64,000 nt of DNA, taken from the NCBI GenBank assembly GCA_963680875.1, contig OY804583.1:37135982-37199981 (forward strand). Direction: 5' to 3'. Positions within the stretch are counted from its first letter, which is position 1; every line of letters begins with the position of its first letter. The notes beneath the pieces were generated by a model. That model was not told the origin of the DNA, made no database searches, and saw only the letters and a list, made by a program, of their open reading frames with translations. Shown in pieces: positions 23,745 through 33,823 of the stretch. Both the position numbers and the translations under genes were made by a program. Source of the stretch: Bathymodiolus brooksi (taxonomy: Eukaryota; Mollusca; Bivalvia; Mytilida; Modiolidae).

Positions 23745-24740
23745 CTCTATTGTGTTTGTATGCTATATGTATAGCATTGTGATTGTACCTGTATCTTATA
23801 TAAGTCATAACTCTTTTGTATAATGATGTGTTTATATACTGATGTGTTCAATATAATTAGTGCTTATATTAATTATGTGCTGAGTATTGTTAAATTATAT
23901 TGTTACATGATGATGAAATAATAAGAACTTACAATCTGATAATTGCTTTGTTTTTTATGCAATATAAAAGAACATTAACCAGGTACTTCTATAAATTACA
24001 TTCATATAGACAAAATAAGCAAAAAACTTAATTAGATTGGTACATACCTGTAAGTACTAAACATATCTATGTCTCTAATGAGTCTAGTATTTGGAAGAGT
24101 CCACTGGACAATTACAAAAAAAAAAAAAAAAAAAAAAAAAAAATTAAATATCTGTATATATCATTTGTAGATATTTAACAAGTTATTAACTTCTTCTGAA
24201 CACCGAAATAGAAATAAACCATTCATATACAGAGGTCATCAAGGGTCGGTGCCTAAAGGACATTTAGATTGGAAATGATTAAGCAAAATGAAATTAAAGT
24301 CCTCCTCATGGACAATGTACATGGAGGAAATGTGCATCATATATATTTGGAAGAGTCCACTGGACAATTACAAAAAAAAAAAAAAAAAAAAAAAAAAATA
24401 AATACCTGTATATATCATTTGTAGATATTTAACAAGTTATTAACTTGAACAAGTTATTAAAAAAAATGAAATTAAAGTCCTCCTCATGGACAATGTACAT
24501 GGAGGAAATGTGCATCATATATATGCAGACACTGAACTTTTATCTGCAAGATTATTGATTATTTTAAGCATGGCTAGATATAGTCAGACGTTTATATTTA
24601 GTTTATTTTCGTATCAATGGTAAACATTTACTGGTACAAAACACAACTGTACTTACTAGACAGTTTTAATTCTTCAATTATTAAAACGTATTGGATATAT
24701 TTAATTTGCTGAATAGTGTTCAACTATTTATGACAAAAAT
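23745..24740. repeat. MULE 3' region with poly-A tracts and local duplications
   Basis: Two copies of ttggaagagtccactggaca followed by long A tracts (24115-24142 and 24371-24398), and two copies of aaagtcctcctcatggacaa with atgtacatggaggaaatgtg (24296 and 24474). Looks like a duplication of about 0.2-0.25 kb near the element's 3' end. No reading frame. Confidence 0.8.
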
Positions 24741-24856
24741 GGGGGCCGATTTGACTTGGGGCCGATTTGACTGGGGCCGATTTGATTGAGGCCGATTTGA
24801 CTGGGGCCGATTTGACTTTGGGCCGATTTGGTTTGGGGCCGATTTGACCTGTTACC
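24741..24856. repeat. MULE right terminal inverted repeat
   Basis: About six copies of ggccgatttgactggg-like units, inverted relative to 18136-18240. The outermost is ggccgatttgacctgtta, just before the duplicated ctctata. Confidence 0.88.
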
Positions 24857-25006
24857 CTCTATACAACATTATGTGATAAAGTTTGTCACTGACTTGCGGT
24901 AGGTCAGTGGTTTTCTCTGTGTGCTCCTGTTTCCTCCACCAATAAAACTGACCGCCACAATATAATTGAAATAATGTTGGAAGTAGCATTAAACGCCCAA
25001 ACCCAG
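24857..25006 (+). mobile_element. SINE-A right half, split by the MULE
   Basis: ctctatacaacattatgtga, taaagtttgtcactgac, ccaccaataaaactgacc and gttggaagtagcattaaac continue SINE-A exactly where the left half stops at 18135. Confidence 0.9.
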
Positions 25007-25450
25007 AAATGACTGCTATTGTTTGTATACAAATAAGCAATGTTTAATATAGTACAGTAAAATGCTAGAGTTATGTTTCCTTGATAATTTGTCAGTACCA
25101 TGATATATTATTGGAAAATTTGGTTTCTGCAAGTTTAAATTTTTAGTATAATATGGTAAGATTTGAATTGGGGGTTTTAAAGGGGATTTTAGTGGGGGTC
25201 AATATAGGGAGGTACTAACTATATAAAGTGAAAATTCCTTAATTATAAAGAGGGAGAGGCGATAAGGTGCAAAATTGGCCCCACATTTTATCAAAAAATA
25301 ATGCTTGACATAGAATAAAAACAATTTACTAATTTAATTGTTATATTTACAAATTTTAAAAAAATAAATTTTCCGTGAGATTGGGTGCGCTATGACGTCA
25401 TAATGACATCATGATTAGACGGATAATGCTAAAAATGGACTATAAACGAC
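25007..25450. other. Intron sequence, nothing recognised
   Basis: AT-rich KIF13 intron. No exon matching the missing part of the kinesin tail was found by eye. Confidence 0.5.
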
Positions 25451-25451
25451 A

Positions 25452-25712
25452 TATTAAACCAGAACTGATAACTAAAATATAGTGCCTAACCTGCATATCA
25501 GTACTGATAACTGAAATCTAGTCTCTAACCTGCAGATGAGATAACTGATAACTGAAAGCTAGTACCTACCCTGCTGATGACCAGCTTTGATAACTGAAAT
25601 CTAGTCCCTAACCTGCATATCAGTACTGATGACTAAAATCTAGTCCCTAGCCTGCATATTAGTACTGATAACTGAAATATAGTATCTAACCTGCTGATGA
25701 GCAGTCCTGATA
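25452..25712. repeat. About 44-bp degenerate tandem repeat
   Basis: Six diverged units built on actgataactgaaatctagt followed by ccctaacctgcatatcag or ctgctgatgagcag. Alternating downstream variants suggest a two-unit higher-order pattern. Confidence 0.8.
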
Positions 25713-25994
25713 ACTATGTACCATCCAATGAAAATTGGGATTCTGAAACTTTGAAGTGTTTCGAAGCTACTTTGCATACTACAAGTAATCTGATTGGCCA
25801 AAAAGGCCAAGCAATATTTATCGTATTATTATATATTCATGACATAAGGTCACTCACATGTGACCCTTAAAGAGGTTTCCTCAAGCCTCCCACACCACAG
25901 CATATCAGTAAAAGGGGAGCGTGTGAGGTGTGATTTTAATCATGTTGGTGTTGTGATTGGGTGCGTTTGACTTGAGTGTAAGATATTAAGTTTG

Positions 25995-26690
25995 ATATAC
26001 CATGATCCGCTCATCCCAAGCACTATAAATATAGTTCTTGCTGCTTCTAAGTATGCAGCATTAAAGAGTAAGAACAGTAACTGGTTAGCAACAATCAGGA
26101 TAATATGTTGAGAATGGAGCAATAACTGGTTAGCAACAATCAGAATAATATGTTGAGAATGGAGCAATAACTGGTTAGCACAATCAAGATAATATGTTGA
26201 GAATGGAGCAATAACTGGTTAGCACAATCAAGATAATATGTTGAGAATGGAGCAATAACTGGTTAGCAACAATCAGGATAATATGTTGAGAATGGAGCAA
26301 TAACTGGTTAGCAACAATCAGAATAATATGTTGAGAATGGAGCAATAACTGGTTAGCACAATCAAGATAATATGTTGAGAATGGAGCAATAACTGGTTAG
26401 CACAATCAGGATAATATGTTGAGAATGGAGCAATAACTGGTTAGCACAATCAGGATAATATGTTGAGAATGGAGCAATAACTGGTTAGCACAATCAGGAT
26501 AATATGTTGAGAATGGAGCAATAACTGGTTAGCAACAATCTGGATAATATGTTGAGAATGAAACGTCTTACCTGTCCACTCTTTGTTTTTGTTAGCTAGA
26601 ATTACTGTTTTGGTCTTGTACAAAGCACACATCATAATCACTCATGAAAACTGTTACTTGTTTTTGCCATGATAAAGTTATAGAAAATAG
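25995..26690 (+). mobile_element. SINE-B with an internal 44-45 bp tandem expansion
   Basis: The SINE-B segment (gctcatcccaagcactata, agcattaaagagtaagaaca) runs into about eleven units of agcaataactggttagca with caggataatatgttgagaat, roughly 26055-26560, then exits into the rest of SINE-B (cttacctgtccactctttg, ttgtacaaagcacacatcat, gccatgataaagttatag). The unit corresponds to the SINE-B segment seen at 31772-31835 (agactagttggctcgg, atctggatattgtg). Confidence 0.82.
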
Positions 26691-27349
26691 TGATGGATAA
26701 ATGCAGTGAAAATAATGTTCGTCCTGTTGTTAAAATGTCATAAGAAAAAGTTATGGCTTTCTTTAAATAATTTGATTCTAATGGAAACAATCTTAAGTTA
26801 TTTTTGTTTAAGCAGAAAGCAGTAAGGTACAGTCATCTATTAACAAAAGTCCAATAGCCTTAATGTTAAAGTTTGTTTTTCTATATAGAAGTTGTAATTA
26901 AGTTATTGATATTTTCCAATTTGATTGCATTTTGATTTTAGCAGTTGAAACAAATAAAATATTTTTTTTTAAATCATAAAATTTGTTGCCCGCATTCTTT
27001 GTAAATGATGTTATCAGAGGTCAACAATTTACAAAGTCAAAAAAGACAGATATTTATCTTAGAAGTTTTTATGGAAAAATTAATAAGTAAAGGCACATAC
27101 AACACGAAACATTTATATGTAATGGAACTACACAATTTAATGTATGCAAGTAATTTTGTCCTATATAAAATACATAGATGCAGTCAGGAAACAGATGGCC
27201 ACAATTTGTATGGCAATATGTATGTGTGAAGCATAATATATCAGGAATTTTATCACTGCATTGTTTTTATAGCTAATGAAGGATGCATAAGATGTTTATT
27301 TATTTTCTTTTAGCTGTATACTACCTTCAAAAGACATTTGGTATTAGGT
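26691..27349. other. Intron sequence, nothing firm
   Basis: AT-rich. An open frame at 27005-27229 has no splice context or family resemblance and is not called. Confidence 0.45.
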
Positions 27350-27500
27350 CATGTTAGGGGTGATATTTTCAATCGACCAATCAGCGACAACCCTACCAAA
27401 GTTTGCGGTGTAAAAATAGAGCACATGCGTAGAACTGTCATCCGATTGGTCAATATATGTATGCTCAAATGTCCTGCATATTATTGGATGGTCAAAGATG
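27350..27500 (-). repeat. Diverged dispersed repeat, reverse
   Basis: cgaccaatcagcgacaaccc on one side and cgattggtcaatatatg plus ggatggtcaaagatg on the other make an inverted-ended element related to the 16290-16500 and 27840-28050 repeats. The overlapping open frame is therefore not a gene. Confidence 0.5.
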
Positions 27501-27710
27501 AACAAAAGGTTACCTGGCATGACCCCATATGGGATGGGATGTTAGATAGCAGAGTGGTACCTCAAACAAATTTAATAAACGTTATGGAGACGACATGAAA
27601 TAGGACACAATATATTTGGGATAAAGAAACTTTTTTTTATAAAATATTATTATGAGTAGGAGCTTTGATTGAATTAGCATCTTCTCTTTGATAAATAGGG
27701 AGCTATGGTG

Positions 27711-27825
27711 GTGTTTAATGCCACTTTCAGCAATATTTCATTTATATCGTGGCAGTCAGTTTTATAAGTGGAGGAATCCGGAGAAAACCACTGACCTGTC
27801 ACAATCACAACCACGACAGCCCCCG
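27711..27825 (-). mobile_element. SINE-A tail, reverse
   Basis: gtgtttaatgccactttcag, caatatttcatttatatcgt, ggcagtcagttttataagtg and gaaaaccactgacctgtcac are the SINE-A 3' part on the minus strand; the head is reduced to ccacgacagcccc. Confidence 0.83.
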
Positions 27826-27839
27826 CCCAATTATATTCA

Positions 27840-28050
27840 AGACAATTGAATGTATTAACCAATCAGACAGCAGCTCTTGGCATGTACTCACTTTCATACA
27901 TAAAGATTGAGAAGGTTGCAATCGATCACTGATGGGTTGGTTGAAAATATGGACCCTGACATGGAGTCATACTGGATGTCATTAGAAGTTAGTGTAATGC
28001 CAAAGACGAAAAAAGATACAACAAAGATATAATTAGCTATAGGCCTCTTG
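27840..28050. repeat. Dispersed repeat, unnamed (second member)
   Basis: Shares block order with 16290-16500: aaccaatcagacag, cagctcttggcatgtac, ggttgcaatcgatcactga, gttagtgtaatgcc and aaaaagatacaac. Confidence 0.6.
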
Positions 28051-28503
28051 TTTCATTGATTTCAATTTATATATCTATGACTGAGAGTTATATTTGTATT
28101 GCTATTTTCCCAAAAAAATAAAATTAGAATGTGTTGCCTTTAAAAAAAAAAGGGGAGGGACATGTAAGACAAACTGTCATCAATTTTACAGATAAAAAGA
28201 ACATTTTGTTTTGTCTAGTAGTCCCACACTTTCATTAAAAGACATTGAAAGTTATTTCTTACAAACTTTCAAATGTTTTAAAATTATATAGCCACAAAAT
28301 ATTAATTTGACTTAGTAATGTGAAACTTTTATAACTTATTTTGAAAGTTGAATGAAGAATATTACATTATTGGTTGTAACTAGTATATCAACAGACACAT
28401 TGCTAATTCATGGAATGATTTTCTAAAAATATCATATCAATGAAATATTTGTATCATATTATCAAAAATAAAATTGAAAATTTATTCTTTTTCCACCCTT
28501 CAG

Positions 28504-28622
28504 CAGCCTCACCAAAGTCTTTACTCAGTCCAATGGGTTCAAAGGTTAAACCAATGTCAACATTAGTGGAAGAACAGCATCACAGAGAGACCAAATCATT
28601 ATTGAGAAGAGATTCAGATGAG
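28504..28622 (+). CDS. KIF13B: KIF13B-like kinesin-3, tail linker exon d
   Basis: The acceptor is a cagcag pair (cccttcag|cag|cctc), so two alternative starts three bases apart are possible; donor gatgag|gtgaat. Phase 1 in and phase 0 out. It encodes AASPKSLLSPMGSKVKPMST and then VEEQHHRETKSLLRR, resembling the KPLMPVKEEHKKR-type linker segment of vertebrate KIF13A. Phase 1 matches exon c at 17405-17651, so direct joining keeps the frame although it would skip the residues expected between them. No duplicate of this exon is in the window. Confidence 0.72.
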
Positions 28623-28679
28623 GTGAATATCAATTTATCATTAGTTAATGGTCTTTATGAGAAACCAGACATATAAAAT

Positions 28680-28914
28680 CTTCTCCTCTGAAACTGCTTG
28701 GCCAAATGAACTTGAAGCGTAGTAGGAAGCATCTATAGAAGTTCCTCTATTAAGATTGCTCATTTCAATTTGATCCGTTAACAAACATGGTCACCACAGG
28801 CGAACCTTGTTTCTGATTGGTCGATTTCTAAAAAAAATCTTCTCCTCTGAAGTCTGTGAAATTAAAAGCAACAATTTCTTTTTCGAGGAAGTCGCCGTCC
28901 AAATCCATAAATAA
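28680..28914. repeat. Fragment of 'gctattgcc' dispersed element
   Basis: aatcttctcctctgaaactg with ttggccaaatgaac, repeated weakly at 28838, matches ctcctctgaaactactagac inside the element at 33824-34640. Confidence 0.5.
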
Positions 28915-29680
28915 TTATACCCCGCTCCCCGAAGGGGGAGGGGGGTATACTGTTTTACCTCTGTCCGTCTTTCCGTCTGTCCAAGATATTTTTCGTCGCA
29001 TTTTTCTCAGTAACTGTTGATGGCAGAAATCTGATATTTGGTCACAAGCATCATATAGGTATATCATATCGTGGGTAGCGTTTTTGGATCCGTCAGATTC
29101 CTACTTCCTGTTTGCCGACTTAGTTGGTTTTTATACACATTGAACATATATGCACATTTTTCGTCACATTTTTCTAAGCAACTATTGATGGCAGAAATCT
29201 GATATTTGGTCACAAGCTTCATATAGGTACCCCATATCGTGGGAAGCGTTTTTGAACCCATCAGATTCCTACTTCCTGTTTGCCGACTTTGTTGATTTTT
29301 ATACACATTGAACATATATGCTCATTGTTCGTCGCATTTTTCTCAGCAACTATTGATGGCATAAATCTGATATTTGGTCACAAACTTCATATAGGTACCC
29401 CATATCGTGGGAAGCGTTTTTGGACCCATCAGATTCCTACTTCCTGCTTGCCGATTTTGTTGATTTTTATACACATTTAACATACATTTGTATATGCACA
29501 ATTTTCGTCGCATTTTTCTCAGCAACTATTGATGGCAGAAATCTGATGTTTGGTCACAAGCTTCATATAGGTACCCCATATTGTGGGAAGCGTTTTTTGA
29601 TCCGTCAGATTCCTACTTCCTGCTTGCCGAAGAGCGGGGGTATCATAGGTGAGCATTAGCTCACAGTTCATCTTGTTAAC
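28915..29680. repeat. Dispersed element with four 169-177 bp internal repeats
   Basis: Begins with ccccgctccccgaaggggga and ggtatactgttttacctctg, then four units of tcgtcgcatttttctcagca, gatggcagaaatctgatatt, ttggtcacaagcttcatata, gtgggaagcgtttttgga and cagattcctacttcctg. Ends with gccgaagagcgggggtat and agcattagctcacag. Open frames on both strands repeat with the unit and are not genes. Confidence 0.82.
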
Positions 29681-29705
29681 CAATGATTTAAATTTAATTA
29701 AAAAC

Positions 29706-29890
29706 GTTTTTGGCACAGACTGTTAGTGGGTAATGTTTTTTGGCACAGACTGTTAGTGGGTAATGATTTTTGGCACAGACTGTTAGTGGGTAATGTTTTT
29801 TGGCACAGCATGTTAGTGGGTAATGTTTTTTGGCACAGACTGTTAGTGGGTAATGTTTTTTGGCACAGACTGTTAGTGGGTAATGTTTTT
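29706..29890. repeat. 30-bp tandem repeat, six units
   Basis: tggcacagactgttagtggg followed by taatgttttt; units at 29711, 29741, 29771, 29801 (gcatgt variant), 29831 and 29861. The period is a multiple of three, which explains open frames on both strands. Confidence 0.95.
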
Positions 29891-30844
29891 GGAGAGTGCC
29901 ACACTTCCTGCACGTAGATTTCGTAAAAGAGTAGGCACATTGTAGCGCTACAGAGTACTTAATTTTTTCGTCCAAACCCAACTCTCCAATATTGTTGCGG
30001 GTTTGCAGATTTTTTGTATCCAATAATTTGATATTGTGAGTGCAAAAATCAAATATTTTATTGAAAAAATGATTACGAAATATTTGGGGGGAAAAAAGAA
30101 AATCCAACATTTATAAATGTAATATGTTTTATTGGTAGTAGGTTTCCCTTCAAATAATAAGATTTTCTCATCATGTGTGACATTCAATGAATTGGTACAC
30201 ACACACACGTGTGAAGATTTAATTTTATGATTCTGGCACACACGTTTTTCAGAAGATAGTGATTTTAATTCTAACAAAGATTATCGTGAAGTCACAAAAC
30301 CTCAGTTTCACTTCATATAAACATTAATGTCGAGTCATATTACTAGTTGGACTTCAACTTGATTTCAACTATTTTCCTCTGACAAAGATATTCCGAAAGT
30401 TGCAGGGCACGGTCAGAACAGTTGAAAAAAGGGTGTAGATGGCTTCAGCTATTTTCGTTGATTTTCAGTTATGTCATTTTCTAATCAGAACCATCTCTGT
30501 TATATGATATATCAGAGTTCTCCCCTTTCTTTTGTGGTATGAAAGATTGCAAATATTTGTCATAAGTGTGTCAAGGTTGGAGCCATCAAGACAACATGAC
30601 AACCTTTTAATTAATTAGAGCACAGGCGCTCGTGGCACGGACAACCCTCTTTTTTCTAACTTTCTGTTTACAAATTTATTTTCAATCAAATTTCTTTATT
30701 TCTTTATTATTTCATCTCTTTTTCCTTATTTTAACTTGTTCGTGTCAATATTCATACAATCTTATGTTAACATCAAATTGCATGTGTCGACCCTATATAG
30801 GGTCAGAAAAGTTCCTAACATTTAAACATTTAAATATGGAACTT

Positions 30845-31015
30845 TTTAGCAACAATCAGAATAATATGTTGAGAATGGAATGTCTTACCTGTCCACTCTT
30901 TGTTTTTGTTAGCTAGAATTATTGTTTTGGTCTTGCACAAAGCACACATCATAATCACTCATGAAAAATTTTACTTGTTTTTGCCATGATAAAGCTATAG
31001 AAAATAGTGATGAAT
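30845..31015 (+). mobile_element. SINE-B fragment
   Basis: Almost identical to 26530-26690 (agcaacaatcagaataatat, cttacctgtccactctttg, gccatgataaagctatag), with a single unit instead of an array. It shows the pre-expansion state of that locus's repeat. Confidence 0.8.
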
Positions 31016-31082
31016 AAATCCATAATTAATTAAGCAATGATTTAAATTTAATAAAAACGTAGATATAAAATTTACTTCACAG

Positions 31083-31178
31083 GACACGTTTCTGGAATCA
31101 CCTTCATCACCTACACCCAAAAGTCAAAAGATTGAAAAACTAAATAATTTTAAAATCCTTGATAGCAATAAAGCTTAA
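31083..31178 (+). CDS. Candidate alternative terminal exon of KIF13
   Basis: Acceptor acttcacag|gacacg, phase 0, matching exon d's phase-0 end. The frame reads DTFLESPSSPTPKSQKIEKL and stops at TAA 31176-31178. aataaa at 31167-31172 overlaps the end of the coding frame. No convincing donor is present. The Ser/Pro-rich text suits a kinesin tail. It could be an alternative last exon, a poison exon, or chance. Confidence 0.35.
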   Translation, partial: DTFLESPSSPTPKSQKIEKLNNFKILDSNKA

Positions 31179-31269
31179 TCCTTTTCTCCTTTTTTCTTCT
31201 TCTAACCTTCCCACTTTGGAAAATTGTTATGCACAATATATAAATGTATGAATATTGTATTTACAACAT

Positions 31270-31400
31270 TTTGTTTTCGGAATAGACAGATGTTCAGTTT
31301 ATACAGGTGAATTGAACAAAGATTTCCTGCATTTGGACTTTTTAAGTTCTGTTTATACAGGATACCAGTTTATTCAGGTTTGGTGGAGACAGATTTTCAC
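31270..31400. repeat. Dispersed repeat ('tttatacagg' family)
   Basis: cagtttatacaggtgaattg, tctgtttatacaggatacca and gtttattcagg recur at 36060-36370 and 38385-38535. Unclassified. Confidence 0.55.
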
Positions 31401-31653
31401 TGAATTTTCTGGATTCGTAGTCATACAGAGTATAAGTTTCATACTTGTACTCCACAATCGTCCAATGAGAACATTGTATTTATTGGATGTTCTGATCTGA
31501 TGATTTGGGAGGATGAGAACAACATTTGTACTTGTTAGTACTATGACCAAAATGTCTGATGTATAAAACTCTCCAAAGCAGAAATAAAACATGTCAGCAA
31601 ATTATTACAGTATGCATAGTTCAAAAACTAGTTTCTGTATTTCTTATAAACTG

Positions 31654-32010
31654 CATCTGTGGTGCAATGGTTAGCATGATCACCTCGAGTTCGATAGATC
31701 GTGGGTTCGAGCCCTGGTTTGATCAAACCAAAGACTATAAAATTGGTATTTGTTGCTTCTTCCCTAAACATGCAGTATTAAGGAGTAAGAGCAAAGACTA
31801 GTTGGCTCGGAATCTGGATATTGTGTTCAAGTGGGGCGACATGTCTATCCGCAGGCTGTTGTTTGAGGGAGTAATCCGTTATAAAATTCATCTAAGCATG
31901 TTGGTCTAGTACAAATCGGATTTCATTGAAAATTAACTTGTTCTCGCCATTATGTAGTTGAAAAATTGCTGAGCTGGTGTTAAATAACAATCACTCACTC
32001 ACTATGGCTT
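31654..32010 (+). mobile_element. SINE-B, near full length
   Basis: The most complete family-B copy. tRNA-like head with A-box-like tggtgcaatggttagcatg and B-box-like gggttcgagccc, then caaagactataaaattggta, agagcaaagactagttgg, ggggcgacatgtctatc, ggtctagtacaaatcgg, cttgttctcgccattatgta and tail taacaatcactcactcac. It ends just upstream of the exon e acceptor. Confidence 0.88.
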
Positions 32011-32023
32011 ATATGTTTTGTAG

Positions 32024-33017
32024 GATTTTGATGAAGGTGGTCTTTCTGATATCCAAAGAAAAAAATTGCAATCTGTGATAGAGCCTGAACCAAATAGTGT
32101 CAGTTCTTATGATTTTCAGGAATTTGAATCATGTCAGAGCCAACAACCACCAATGGAAGCAAATCCCTCCAATTCAACAGCCGAGGAAATTCCACATTCA
32201 TCAACAAATGATAGTTTAGCGGAGATACAAGGAAAATTTTTTACTCCTAGTTTAGTTTCTAGTGGCTATGGATCACAAGCTGTATCTATGTTGACCTTGT
32301 CCTCGGAAGATTCACTAAGTCTACGGAGTATAGAGGACAATGTTGAGGGACACAAAGACTCTAGAGGAAGTCAGAAAGGCAGTATTGAACAAACCAGTAG
32401 TTGTAGTGAAAGTGATGAAGATCATCAAGGTGTTTCAGATGTTTGTCATTCAGAGTCAGACGAGCGTTTAGCTGAATATAATAATAGTAATGTAATGGAA
32501 GCATCAAATTCAGATTCAAACAAAACTGTTTTATCACAAGAAAAAGTAGATAGTTCTGATAACATAGAAAATACTAGTGTAGATAATAACTCTGTAGAAA
32601 CCTCTAAGGCTACTGACCTTGAAAAGGAATCAAATATGTCGGGTTCTTGTGCAATTACAAATAAAACTGTAGATGGCGTTGATCCTTACAGTGAGACTGC
32701 AATGGAGGAATTAGAAAAATTAGGATTTGATGAGGAAGAGGAAGACATTACAGAAGATAAAAATGGTGCATCAGAAATTGAACTTTTTATTTCAGAGGAA
32801 AATGATACGAAAATGGCTCTTGATAAAAATAGGACTACAAATAAATTGATTTCCAATAAGAGTTATACCCCGCCAAGTACTTTAGGAAAGGCAAAAGGTG
32901 TTGTGAAGCGACCCCAACGGCCATTGTCGTGTATCCTTCCAGCAGAACAAAGCATAATAGAAGAAAGTATGAAGAGAAATAGTTTAGATTTACACATGTC
33001 TGATGGGGAAGAAATAG
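32024..33017 (+). CDS. KIF13B: KIF13B-like kinesin-3, large disordered tail exon e
   Basis: Acceptor ttttgtag|gattttgatg, donor gaaatag|gtttgt; 994 nt, phase 0 in and phase 1 out, open throughout. It begins DFDEGGLSDIQRKKLQSV, is Ser/Asp/Glu/Asn-rich without domains, contains SGYGSQAVSMLTLSSED (compare the SGYFSHS..ATLSD motif of vertebrate KIF13A/B), an acidic LEKLGFDEEEEDITED block and a basic KAKGVVKRPQRPLSCILP block, and ends HMSDGEEI. It is the longest non-repetitive open frame in the window. The phase-1 end matches the CAP-Gly exon at 34702. Such tails carry phosphorylation and adaptor sites in this family; none can be assigned here. Confidence 0.85.
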
Positions 33018-33350
33018 GTTTGTAATTTATATTTACACATGTCTGATGAGGAAGAAATAGGTTTGTAATTTAGATTTACAAATATCTGATGAGGAAGAAA
33101 TAGGTTTGTAATTTAGATTTACACATGTCTGGTGAGGAAGAAATAGGTTTGTAATTTATATTTACACATGTCTGGTGAGGAAGAAATAGGTTTGTAATTT
33201 AGATTTACACATGTTTGATGAGGAAGAAATAGGTTTGTAATTTAGATTTACACATGTCTGGTGAGGAAGAAATAGGTTTGTAATTTAGATTTACACATGT
33301 CTGATGAGGAAGAAATAGGTTTGTTATTTAGATTTACATGTGTCTGATAT
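32987..33350 (+). repeat. 43-bp tandem repeat spanning the exon e splice donor
   Basis: About eight units of atttacacatgtctgatgag followed by gaagaaataggtttgtaatt. The first unit is the end of exon e with its donor; later units carry the same atag|gtttgt. A stray partial unit occurs at 33490-33530. Confidence 0.92.
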
Positions 33351-33584
33351 GGAAGAAATATGGCACCCCACCCAAAAATCTATGGAATTTATATATTTAA
33401 TAATAAGCATATTAATTTAATGATTTTGATCATTCAGGATTAGGGTTTGGGTAATTATTCTATTTTTGGGTGGCGGTGCCATTTGTAATTTAGATCTACA
33501 AATGTTTGATGTGGAAGAAATAGGTGTGTAATTTATTTAATTTTTTTTTTTAAGTAAGTAAGGACCTATATTCAAAATTAACTG

Positions 33585-33745
33585 CTTCGGTGGTGTAATG
33601 GTTAGCAGCATGCTCTGGAGCCATGCTCTGACTAATCCAAAGGCTACACAATTTATATTTTCTGCTTCACTGCTAAGTAGCATTAAGAAGGAAGAGCAAA
33701 GACTGCTTAGATTAAAGTCAGAATAATATGTCTTTGAGTGGAGCA
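33585..33745 (+). mobile_element. SINE-B 5' part
   Basis: cttcggtggtgtaatggtta, agcagcatgctctgg, ccaaaggctacacaattt, agaagagcaaagactgct-like and gaataatatgtctttgagtg follow SINE-B order. The B box is lost. Confidence 0.72.
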
Positions 33746-33823
33746 AATATTTTATGCATATTCCGGACGAGTTTAGAAAAAATAATTTTATTTAATAATG
33801 AATGTAAAAAAATGGAGAAACTC

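Larger units (their letters stand above)
18136..24856 (+). mobile_element. Mutator-like (MULE) DNA transposon inserted in a SINE
   Basis: A 6.7-kb element bounded by inverted terminal regions made of short tandem repeats (gtcaaatcggcc on the left, ggccgatttgac on the right). Flanks share ctctata (18129-18135 and 24857-24863); a 9-bp comparison, tactctata against ccctctata, matches at 7 of 9, close to the 8-10 bp duplications of Mutator elements. Inside are exons for a PHD-like finger, an acidic linker, a FLYWCH zinc finger and a MULE transposase C-terminal part, all in the sense direction of KIF13. The DDE-bearing middle is absent and there are reading-frame breaks, so the copy is non-autonomous. 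The second copy begins at 62068. Confidence 0.88.
29681..31060. other. Segment flanked by a 26-27 bp direct repeat
   Basis: caatgatttaaatttaa is found at 29681 and 31035, both followed by ttaaaaacgt or taaaaacgt, with one T of difference. The 1.33-kb interior holds the 30-bp array, AT-rich sequence and a SINE-B fragment. It could be an insertion with a long target duplication or the scar of a local duplication. Confidence 0.55.

Noticed and set aside
27338..27598. 86-residue open frame with an acceptor-like ttcttttag upstream
   Set aside because: It overlaps an inverted-ended dispersed repeat and resembles no kinesin tail segment.
29064..30110. Overlapping open frames on both strands
   Set aside because: They follow the 169-177 bp and 30-bp repeat units and carry no recognisable domain or splice context.
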